DNA of 64,000 bases from Zantedeschia hybrid cultivar (lineage: Eukaryota > Streptophyta > Magnoliopsida > Alismatales > Araceae): assembly GCA_030544215.1 (NCBI GenBank), contig JARZZO010000002.1:75523150-75587149 (forward strand), read 5' to 3'. A program made the translations under genes and the position numbers. The notes beneath the pieces were generated by a model. It had not been told where the DNA came from and did no database searches. It saw only the letters and a list, made by a program, of their open reading frames with translations. This document shows, piece after piece, positions 10,216-18,861 of this stretch; position 1 is the stretch's first letter; every line of letters begins with the position of its first letter.

Positions 10216-11060
10216 GACTATAACGATGGTGGACCACGCGGTAAGTTCTTAACTACTCGCGTTACGGCTTAGAGTTTATCTGAGGGTATTTGGATAACTT
10301 TTATCTTGGTCTCTCCTAGGTGATAGTATATAAATATATCGTATATATTTACTAAATACTATAACCTGCTTTGATTCATAATCAAAAGAACAACAATGCA
10401 TCTCATACATGTCATTAGTGTGGTCATGGATAGCACAGTGGGTTTGACTGGAGCCAACAGTCAAACGCACACACATTCTAATCATAACAATTATATTAGA
10501 CATCCTGCAAATACATAGGCAAGAGATCTCCATCTTTTCGCCTTCCTGGTTGCAGCTGTGGATCGTCCTCGCTCCTTCCTCGGTTGCCTCGATCATATTA
10601 CATTAATTCTAGAATTAACAGGTAAATTGAAGAAGGCCTTATGGCGAGTACAAGAGAGAGAGGGAGGTAGAAATACATCGGAGTATGAGAGAGAGAGGTG
10701 CGCAGACCTCTATTTATTAACAATTAATAAACATCCATCATTCATCCACGATCCACACAAACCATCATTCATCACATGAACAATTAAAAGTGCATATCCA
10801 TGACCACGGTGTGTTTTAGACATCCCACACATGATTCAGCGCATCACATGGCTAAAACAAATGAGTTTTCAAAATTAGATAAGTTTTGGCTTTCAAAAAA
10901 CTGGGATCCAATCAAAATTGGCATTTGATTTTCGAAAACTCATTTTATTAAGTTATCATGCAATTAAATCAAAATTTAAAAGCATTAAACACACATCACA
11001 TGTGCACACACTCCGAATTAATAATTCCAGATTATTCCATGCAAATTAGAACATTTATAA

Positions 11061-11505
11061 TAATCTAACACTTAGATTAAACCCCATTAATAATCTAACA
11101 ATTAGACTATTAACAACTAATCTAACTCTTAAATTAGCTAATTAAAATTAATCATTAATTTAACACTTAAATTAATAATCAACTTTAATTAGTTATTAAC
11201 AATTAATCTAACTCTTAGACTAATTAATTAATGTTAATAACTAATTTAACTCTTAAACTAGTAATTAACACAAATTTTTCATTTAACCAGTAATCTAACA
11301 CTTAGATTATTATATTAATATTAATTATTAGTTTAACACTTAAACTAATAACTAATAACTTCTAATTAAACCTTCATATTAGTTAATTAAAACTAATTAT
11401 CAATTTAACATTTAAAATGATAATTAATTCCAGTTAACTAATGATTGTTAACTTAACACTTAAGTTAGACAATTAAAATTAATTATTAATTTAACATTTA
11501 AATTA
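11061..11505 (-). repeat. Array of about 11 AT-rich mini-hairpins (leader of copia A)
   Basis: Units of 19-21 nt consist of two 8-9 nt arms around a 3-nt loop, read on +: 11061 TAATCTAA-CAC-TTAGATTA, 11091, 11117, 11155 TTAATTTAA-CAC-TTAAATTAA, 11202, 11241, 11291, 11328 TTAGTTTAA-CAC-TTAAACTAA, about 11402 (weak), 11449 TAACTTAA-CAC-TTAAGTTA, and 11486. Arms change in a paired way between units. The four imperfect units (11091, 11117, 11202, 11241) each give a G.U pair on the sense (-) strand. Confidence 0.75.
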
Positions 11506-11730
11506 ATAACCAATTCCTATTATTAACAACACTTTGTTAATTGAATGATTCATAATCATTATTGCCCAATTAAAATTAAGAATTAAATAATAATTTCATA
11601 TTCCAAAACAATTTTGAATTTATAATTAATATATAATTCTCAATTATAGTTTTAATGGACAAAGGTTTAATAGAAATGGGGTTTTAATAAGGGTTTTAAT
11701 GTGAACCGGGCTCAGCCAGATGGGCTGTCC

Positions 11731-11818
11731 GAGCCCTGGTTCGGCCAGGCTCGAGCCCTGGCCCAGCCAGGCTCGAGTCCTGGTCGAGCCAGGCACCAGC
11801 CCTGGCCCAGCCAGGTGC
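11731..11818 (-). repeat. GC-rich 22-bp tandem repeat, four copies (leader of copia A)
   Basis: Exact 22-bp period: 11731-11752, 11753-11774, 11775-11796 and 11797-11818. Each has the form GAGCCCTGG-n-GCCAGGCTC, so every unit can fold on itself; the last can also pair CCAGC/GCTGG outside CCTGG/CCAGG. The region 11819-12060 continues very GC-rich (CCGGCC-type) and open frames through it look compositional, not coding. Confidence 0.75.
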
Positions 11819-12455
11819 TGGCCCTAGCCGGGTCCGGCCGAACCGGTCCGAACCGGCTCGGGACCGGCCGGCCTGGCTCCTTCCTCCTCCCAGCCACCCG
11901 ACTCCCTCTCTAGCAGAACCCTAGCCGCCGCAGGTGGAAGGGGGGGGATCCGGCGCCGCCGCCGGCCGGCCTCCGGCGTCGCCCGGCCCCGGCCGGCGAT
12001 GCCCCCGGCGCCGGCGACGTTCCCGGCGCCGGCAGGGCCGCCGGTGACCCCCCGGTTGGGGTGCAATCCAAGCCCAAAGAACCCCCAAAAATCTGGTTTT
12101 GCAGGGTTCCAAAATCCGAATTAGGGCTCGAATTTTTCAGCTTTTCAGGGCCACCCCGACGCCGAAAAAAATACCGGATGTGCAGTGGTGACTATCACCC
12201 AAAGATCCGGAGTCTTGGCCGGCCATCCCAACACTTGGGAAGCCGATTGAAGCCGCCGTAAACACGCTGTTCTTCGTCTCACGAAGAACACGAAAAACCC
12301 CCAAAATGATCTCGAAAAATTGAAAGAAAATAATCAGATTAACTGTGTTCATCGCATGAACACGGATCCAACAATTATTCGAAGTTACAGCATGGAATAA
12401 CTCATGGAATTATTAATTTAGAGATCCGAAACGGGACGAGAAACAGTGGAACCTG

Positions 12456-12467
12456 GCTCTGATACCA
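12456..12467 (-). other. Primer binding site of copia element A
   Basis: On - this reads TGGTATCAGAGC, the classical plant copia site complementary to the 3' end of initiator tRNA-Met, one base after the LTR end. Confidence 0.95.
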
Positions 12468-12468
12468 C

Positions 12469-14021
12469 TGTTGGGTTTTCTCTGTTTCTCCGGATCGCTC
12501 ACGCAGCGGAAAACAAAAATTTTACAGCGATCCGTTTCCCGTTTCGAAGAACTAAAATACGATAATCAGATTATCGAAGTTCTCACCGTGTGCGGATTCG
12601 AATCCGCAGCCGTTCGGTTCCGTCGGTGTGACACCGCAAGCCGCGCAAGCGCCCGGCCTCTAGCGAAGTCCACGCGATCCTCCCCGCGACGGATATCCTC
12701 GAGTTCGTCGTTCTTCGCAGCCCGCGAAGCCTCCGCTAGTCGCCGCAATGATCGCCGCAGTGTGCGGACGATTTCCCGTCGAACGGGATTCAGAAAAGCG
12801 GCGGGACAGATCTGGATCTGCCTGGACGCCAGAGGGAGACAGAAACTGAGGAGGGGCGGCCAGGGTTAGCAGCAGCTTGGCCTGCTCAGCCCGTTCGCTA
12901 TGTTTTATACTAACCGCGCGGTTTTTCACAAAAACCCCCGGTTTGTATAAAACCCACTTATTTATCCATCGCCTTGAGAATCATGTGCGTGTGACCCTCT
13001 AGGCCCAAGTACCAGTCCAGTTAATGGCCCAACAAGCCCAGTGACTCCTCACTGGCTTTATTAATTAATTAATAACCCTTTATTAATCAATTAATCAATC
13101 GAATTGATGTCACACATCGAATTCGACCGGGCCTCCGATCACGTTGGGTGCCAAGCAACACCGCGTGAACCCGGAAGGTATTTGGGGTTAAGTAACCCAC
13201 TCTTGGAACCTTTCCGCCTACAGTTACCGCGTGGATATAATCCTTCATTCGTACAATGCTCTCGAGTCAACTCAGGGTATGGCGAGCTGTCAAACCCTAA
13301 CCGGTCGACTCACTTGAATTGGATGCCGCTGATGAATATCGGAAAACTCCTTTCCCGATATTATCGTCCGCCCTGGCCAGGGACTTTCGCGCATCCTTCC
13401 TAGAGCATTCTCTCTCTAAGTACCGAGAGCGAATGATTCCTTATTGACACACAATTCCCTTCGACGGTATTCCGCTGCACCCAATCCTTGGCGTATTAGA
13501 ATCCCGTGGCTAGAGATTCGTAGACCAAGGTCAAAGTACAGAAGTCCACCGCCAAGGTGTCCTTGGTGTCTCAGGTCCGAGGACCATCCACGCAACTGCG
13601 ACAATAGAATCAAGCTGGTTGACAGTGAGGTACATTACCATCCAGCGATTCAATCGGATCAGTTCAGTGAACTCATTCTCCAATGAGCACCTACAGATTC
13701 GCCTTAGTGTCTCCACACAAGTGACTTATGAGACCAGTCACCCTCATCATATGAGCAGGAGTAATCTGTACTAGTCTAACCGGATATCCGATGTCCTTCT
13801 CGGATATCCTCCGACTAGGAACGATTAAGAATATGTGTGTTTAAGTGATCAGTCTCATTAGTATGATCTCATCATAATCTGATCACCATAGCACATATTC
13901 ACGGACTTCATTATGAAACGTTAATTAACGCAATTTACACATAATGAATATTATGCCATTTTTATTAATAATGAACGAGATTTACATTGTTAGATTGGCT
14001 TGTAGGCCACCTAAACTAACA
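12469..14021 (-). repeat. 5' LTR of copia element A
   Basis: Same length as the left LTR and differs at four positions by eye. In element orientation it begins TGTTAGTTTAGG and ends CCCAACA, one base before the primer binding site. It ends at 14021, followed by the AGGGC target duplication. Confidence 0.95.
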
Positions 14022-14215
14022 AGGGCTACTGGAGCTGTCCCTGGAAGGTAGTCGCGTTGTCGGAGTGGTCAGGTCCTTGCCAGCAGGCCACATGAGGCGG
14101 ACGAGGAGATGGAGTAGGCCGGATATGAAGAAGATGACCGAGAGAATCATTATGATGAGGAGGATGTTGAGCTCTACTTCGGGGGTAAGTAGAACCAAGC
14201 ACCGCAAGCCAATAA
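14022..14215 (-). pseudogene. RING-H2 (ATL-type) pseudogene, N-terminal half
   Basis: On - a frame reads NILLIIMILSVIFFISGLLH then LLVRLMWPAG, the transmembrane segment typical of ATL ligases. A different frame gives DNATTFQGQLQ followed by TAG, where relatives have another Gln before FHLHD. The gene therefore carries at least one frameshift and a stop just upstream of the copia insertion point. The start codon is not certain. The downstream half is at 4263-4705. Confidence 0.75.
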
Positions 14216-14768
14216 GCTAATGACGGAGTTGCACGGTGATGGGGAATCTTTGGCCAAAGTGCCGCCGCCGCCAGCGGAGACTGTGGACCATCTAATAGTT
14301 GACCCAAGGGTAAGTTAGGCATTTCTCACTTTAAACCTAACTTTACCAACCGGACATAACGACAAGGGCATAACCGCAACAACTTAGAAGTTGTCGATAT
14401 GTCCGGTGGTATAGATACAAATACGGTAGTTTAGAAAAATATATATACAAAAATCCCTTTATTCTAAGAGCGAACAATTATTCAACCAAATCTGAGATGT
14501 TCGTTAGAGTCTCTAAGTACGGGCGTTTGTCATCATTCAAGGGCTACTAAACTCCCATGAGCATTTAAGCAAGTTTGAGATGTTTGTTAAAGAATCCCGT
14601 TCAAGAATCAGCATTGTAGAATTCATGTACTTAAAAAATTATATTAAATTTTTTCCTATGGGGTCGTGTGGATTGACTTAAAAATATTGGAACCGTTAGA
14701 TTTTGGAACTGCTAGTTTCAAAACTAGGGAAAGTAAAATTTCTGACGTTTGGTTTAAGACCACTTTTA
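14216..14768. other. Intergenic, no gene seen
   Basis: AT-rich DNA with stops in every frame. The only structure noted is a 17-bp inverted repeat at 14349-14365 and 14391-14407 (16 of 17 bases match) with a 25-nt spacer. Confidence 0.5.
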
Positions 14769-15079
14769 GGGGTCGTTTGGCCTGTCATAAGGTGTTGTAA
14801 TCTTTAACAGTCATAATGGTTTTTTTTTTCTTTTTTCTGTTGTTGCTGTAATTATTTTTCGTATGTTTGGAGCGCCATAAATTAGTGTATTTAAAAACCA
14901 GTTGAGCTATGGAATATGTTTTATAGGTGATTTTAGTTTTCAGTCCAAAATTACTGTAAACTAAAATTGATGATTTTAAAATCAGTGATTTTAAAATCAG
15001 AGATTCTATTTTCATTGGTTTTACAACCGGTGACTTCAAAATCGAGAATTTACGGTATTTTATGACACCCCAAACAACC
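14769..15079. mobile_element. PIF/Harbinger (Tourist-like) MITE
   Basis: About 311 bp. The left end GGGGTCGTTTGGCCTGTCAT matches the inverted right end (read outward: GGTTGTTTGGGGTGTCAT). TTTA flanks both sides (14765-14768 and 15080-15083), compatible with the TTA-type duplication of this superfamily. The interior has repeated TGATTTTAAAATCAG palindromes and no coding capacity. Confidence 0.7.
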
Positions 15080-15939
15080 TTTACTCAAGAACAAAACAAG
15101 GGATCCTTTTATAAAATAATAGCTGTTGATTTTAAGTTTCGGTATTTTTATGTCAATTCAAACAAAAAAAAAAATCTAGGGATTTTCGGTATTTTACATC
15201 ACTCAAAGGAAAGGATTCCAGAGATTTCAATAGATTTTAGTACTTTATCAGCCGTATCTCTGTCATTGTCTCGGATTCTGATTAACGGCCGTTTTTGACG
15301 AAAAACAAAAACAAGGGATTCCTTCGTAAAGAGTAGTGGTCGAGGTCGATATGCCAATTTAAGAAACATATCCGGATATGCTTAATATTCTCTATCAATT
15401 CAAACAACGCGGAGGTAATTTGCCAGTTCCACTCCACCCTCCAAATCTCCTCACTTTATTAGGTACGAAAGAAGAGAAATAGGAAAGCTGACTGTTTCAC
15501 ACGCCTCTCTTTCTTTCTCTATCTATCTACTCAGATTGCGGATCTTGGTAACAACAGAGTAGTATTACATACACCTGGCCAACAAAAGGGTCAACAGTAA
15601 CACTTGCTACACCTGGCGGACAAAGGTGCACTTGGGGTAGGGTGACTAGGGTCCTTTATAAGTCTACGAGACAATTGACGGGGGCACTTGGGGCGAGGGA
15701 GCAAAACCCAAAGTAGACATTTTTCGCAAAGGCTCTTCGATTATTAACTTTTTAAAACTTTTGATATTATAAATACATTTTTTTAATTTAATTAATTACA
15801 AATAAACTTTCATAATCTCAACTTTTTTACCAAAGAGTCTTTTTAAGTATCTTTTTAGAGTCACCTTCAAAGGTTTTTTTGTAATACTTACGGGTCTTGC
15901 ACCAATTCACTCAATTCACCGGAGACTGTGAGGCTTATC
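15080..15939. other. Upstream intergenic region of the purine permease gene
   Basis: AT-rich, no gene recognised. Contains a partial echo of the MITE interior (GGTATTTTACATCACTCAAA near 15190) and, at 15549-15700, a G-rich stretch with CACCTGGC repeated twice. Regulatory function is unknown. Confidence 0.4.
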
Positions 15940-15947
15940 TATAAATA
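15940..15947 (+). promoter_or_regulatory. Likely TATA box of the purine permease gene
   Basis: TATAAATA at 15940-15947, 112 bp before the ATG, followed by a CT-rich leader (16003-16030, TCTCTCTCTCTCACTCTCTC) typical of plant 5' UTRs. A start site around 15970-15980 would be expected (inference). Confidence 0.55.
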
Positions 15948-16059
15948 ATTATATTATAGGAATTTTTTATAAATATGTTATAGTTTAGGGATTTATGTTC
16001 CTCCTATCTTCTCTCTCTCTCACTCTCTCTCGGTGGAGGTGGGAGAAGAGAGGGAACCC

Positions 16060-17136
16060 ATGGACCTGAACAAGGCGGCCACCGCCGCAACCGGCAAGCG
16101 CTGGCGATGGTGGCTCATGGTGTCGCTCAACATCTTCTTCCTCCTCGCCGGCCAGACCGTGGCCACCCTCCTCGGCAGGCTCTACTACGACGAGGGCGGC
16201 AACAGCAAGTGGATGGCCACGCTCGTCCAGACCGCCGGCTTCCCCATCCTCATACTCGCCTACTTCCTCGTCCCTTCCCCAGCAGCCCCTCCCGCTGCCG
16301 CCGCTGCAACCACCACCAACACCAGCCGCCCTTCTGTGGGAGTCCTCGCCTTCGTCTACGTCTCCATCGGCCTGCTCGTCGCCGTCGACAACCTGATGTA
16401 CTCGTACGGCCTCCTCTACCTCCCCGTGTCCACCTACTCGCTCGTCTGCGCAACCCAGCTCGCGTTCAACGCCGTGCTCTCCCGCCTCATGAACGCGCAG
16501 CGCTTCACCCACCTCATCCTCAACTCCGTCGTCCTGCTCACCTTCTCCGCCGCGCTGCTGGGCGTCCGCGCCGGCTCCGACGGCGCGGGGGAGTCCTCGG
16601 GGGGGAAGTACGCGCTGGGGTTCGTGCTCACGCTGGGCGCGTCGGCCACCTACGCCCTCATCCTCTGCCTCATGCAGCTGTCCTTCCAGCGGGTGCTGAA
16701 GAAGGAGACCTTCGGGGTGGTGCTGGAGATGCAGGTGTTCACGTCGGCGGTGGCGACGTGCGCGTCCGTGGTGGGGCTGTTCGGCAGCGGCGAGTGGAGG
16801 ACGCTGGGGGCGGAGATTGGGGGGTACCGGAAGGGGAGGGTGTCGTACGTGATGACGCTGGCGTGGACGGCGGTGTCGTGGCAGGTGGCGTCGGTGGGGG
16901 TGGTGGGGCTCGTCTTCGAGGTGTCGTCGCTCTTCTCCAACGTGATCAGCACGCTGGCGCTGCCGGTGGTGCCGGTCTTCGCCGTGGCCTTCTTCGGGGA
17001 CAAGATGGACGGGGAGAAGGTGATGGCCATGCTGCTGGGCATCTGGGGGTTCGTCTCCTACATCTACCAGCACTACCTCGACGACGTGAAGCTTAAGAAG
17101 GAGGCGAGGGATGATACCGAGGCGCCGGCTCCATGA
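16060..17136 (+). CDS. PUP: Purine permease (PUP family transporter)
   Basis: Single-exon gene, 358 residues. PUP proteins are plant plasma or vacuolar membrane H+-coupled carriers for purines, cytokinins and related bases (DMT superfamily). Family signatures are clear: AGQTVATLLGRLYYDEGG (30-47), LPVSTYSLVCATQLAFNA (121-138) and the C-terminal SLFSNVISTLALPVVPVFA (290-308) followed by GDKMDGEKV and YIYQHYLDD. About ten hydrophobic helices run from residue 17 to 337. An alanine-rich, low-conservation loop sits at 74-90. The frame is open 27 nt upstream but begins there with GTG; ATG at 16060 has a good context (CCCATGG), so I start there. Coding DNA is very GC-rich, unlike its surroundings. 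It resembles the PUP4/9/10/11 group; the exact substrate cannot be read from sequence. Confidence 0.95.
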   Translation: MDLNKAATAATGKRWRWWLMVSLNIFFLLAGQTVATLLGRLYYDEGGNSKWMATLVQTAGFPILILAYFLVPSPAAPPAAAAATTTNTSRPSVGVLAFVYVSIGLLVAVDNLMYSYGLLYLPVSTYSLVCATQLAFNAVLSRLMNAQRFTHLILNSVVLLTFSAALLGVRAGSDGAGESSGGKYALGFVLTLGASATYALILCLMQLSFQRVLKKETFGVVLEMQVFTSAVATCASVVGLFGSGEWRTLGAEIGGYRKGRVSYVMTLAWTAVSWQVASVGVVGLVFEVSSLFSNVISTLALPVVPVFAVAFFGDKMDGEKVMAMLLGIWGFVSYIYQHYLDDVKLKKEARDDTEAPAP

Positions 17137-18018
17137 TGGCCCGGTGTTGGGCTTTGTTGGAGACTAGGAAGAGTAGTGCTCATCGTATGCTAATTTGATG
17201 TTGAGAAGAGTCTTTTCAATTTGCCACATCGAGGGGTAAATATACTATTAAGAGTGGAACAAAGAATAAGATTCTTACTAGATAGTTATAACATGTGACA
17301 GACTTTTTGGTCCAACAACTATTATTGGTTTATTTCTTGTTGCAAATACCATGAGTCAGGTCATATAATTCGCATCATAACTTTCAGCATCAATATAATA
17401 CATCAACCTGCACAACGGATAAATCTAGTGAAACTTTTTTTTAACGTCGCTGGCTGTTGGTGCTGAACCAACAATGGCTAGAAGTGTGCTCTAGATAAAA
17501 TTCTGCATGTCCCATTTGACAAATATAGATTGTGCTAGAAAGAACGTGAGCATGGAATTGCTCAGCATGATGGCATGACTCAGAACCTTCCACTAACAAA
17601 ATCAATGTTGATAAGGCCATTATCTATCACATATACTGCATAATCAAGTGACAAAACTTATCCATGTTTGTTACATCATCAGCATTAACGCTACATCAAC
17701 AGATGTCTTGATGTAGGTTTGAGGTAGTTTGACAGGGAACCTCATTGACCGAATGGGACGAAGAAACAAACTCTTCCCCATATAATTATACGGTTAGAAG
17801 AAGCAATCTGTAGGAAGTTTGAAGAACTAGAAATGAAAAAAAATATGCAGAAGAACCTCAATTCTCAGCTCATCAGCAAACTGATGAGACCACCAATGCC
17901 CTAGTTTAAGACTAGTACACGTGGAGCCAGTAACATCTCGATCATACTCTTTACATATCGTGAAGCTCGGGTATGAACCAGTTGAAAGGACACATTAATG
18001 AGAATTACAATGGTATGG
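17137..18018. other. Convergent intergenic gap (3' regions of PUP and ALG14)
   Basis: AT-rich DNA between two converging genes; it should hold both 3' UTRs. No repeat or further gene recognised. AATAAGA at about 17265 is a possible but weak poly(A) signal for PUP. Confidence 0.4.
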
Positions 18019-18861
18019 CTACATGAGGCAACCAACATAATGGGCTCTTGGATACTTTCTTTGCAACTGTGGCCATTGCACAAATAATTGATCAGCCAAA
18101 TGCAGATGGTAAAGCAGCAAACCACTCAAGGATAGTCTTTTCACTCTTGCTATGCTCTCAACGTAAAAGATGGATGACCATCTAACACCAATCACCTGTC
18201 AAAGTTTTAAAAAGAAAAATGTTAAACAGCATATCTCCTACCAACTTTTGAGGGGTTTGAAGATGAAATCTGTTAAAATTGGTGCCATACAGCCACATTC
18301 AATTTTCCAAAAGAGAACCAATCAAAAATTGAATATCATTGAATTGATCCTTAAAACAGTACATGAAGAGTGTCCAGGCTAAAAATTGACCTGGAAACCT
18401 TAAAAAATTCTACTTGTTTTATACCAAAATAGCATATCCACCAGAATGAAAAAGTCCTCTATCTAATTTGATATTGTTATGCAATGAACAGATTTTCAAT
18501 CGTTTTTCATTTTTAGAGGACTACCTCAGAACCAAAGGTTCTTACCTTGAAAAAGAAGGCAGATACACAGAGTGGAATACACGTTCCAGGACCATTGCAA
18601 ATGACCTGATGGAGTGTGAAACAATTATGTGATATTATTTTTAGTATCCCAAGAATTTCAAGGCCATCTACATTTTACAGTAAAGAAGCAATATTCTGTT
18701 GACAAAGATACCACTTGGGGCCTGATCTTAAGCGTCAACCATACAGCATGGCCGATCGCAATTATGGTCGTCCAAATGGAGGTTAAGTATGATTGACCCA
18801 CTTCCCGGCTTCGATATATTTTCATAAAATGAGCGGGTCTCACCACATCCCCTGAGCTTGT
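18019..18861 (-). other. ALG14: ALG14 exons 3, 4 and 5
   Basis: Exon 3 (18861-18712, 50 codons) follows a pyrimidine-rich acceptor TTTTTTGGCAG and encodes TSSGDVVRPAHFMKIYRSRE onward to KIRPQV, donor GTATCT. Exon 4 (18605-18546, 20 codons) encodes VICNGPGTCIPLCVSAFFFK, donor GTAAGA. Exon 5 (18195-18019) begins VIGVRWSSIFYVES after GACAG and ends at TAG. Confidence 0.93.

Larger units (their letters stand above)
4706..14021 (-). mobile_element. Complete young Ty1/copia retrotransposon A
   Basis: 9316 bp with LTRs at 4706-6258 and 12469-14021, each 1553 bp. By eye they differ at four sites only (near 5254, 5457, 5876 and 5948 in the left copy) with no indels, which implies a recent insertion. 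A 5-bp duplication AGGGC flanks it (4701-4705 and 14022-14026). The primer binding site, polypurine tract and one 1139-codon gag-pol frame are all in place. In element order: LTR, PBS, GC-rich 22-bp repeats, AT-rich mini-hairpin array, stem-loop array, gag'-pol, PPT, LTR. It sits in the linker of an already dead ATL gene. Gag is internally deleted, so it probably cannot form its own particles. Confidence 0.95.

Noticed and set aside
11701..12112. Gly/Pro/Arg-rich frames in the GC-rich part of the copia leader
   Set aside because: They translate tandem repeats and GC-rich DNA in several frames on both strands at once; not coding.
16033..16059. Upstream extension of the purine permease
   Set aside because: The frame is open but its first codon is GTG; a plant nuclear gene should start at the ATG at 16060, which has a good context.
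15985..17073. 362-codon open frame on - opposite the purine permease
   Set aside because: Low-complexity His/Arg/Glu-rich translation caused by the GC-rich codon use of the real gene; no domain. The 329-codon frame at 16107-17096 on + is the same kind of shadow.
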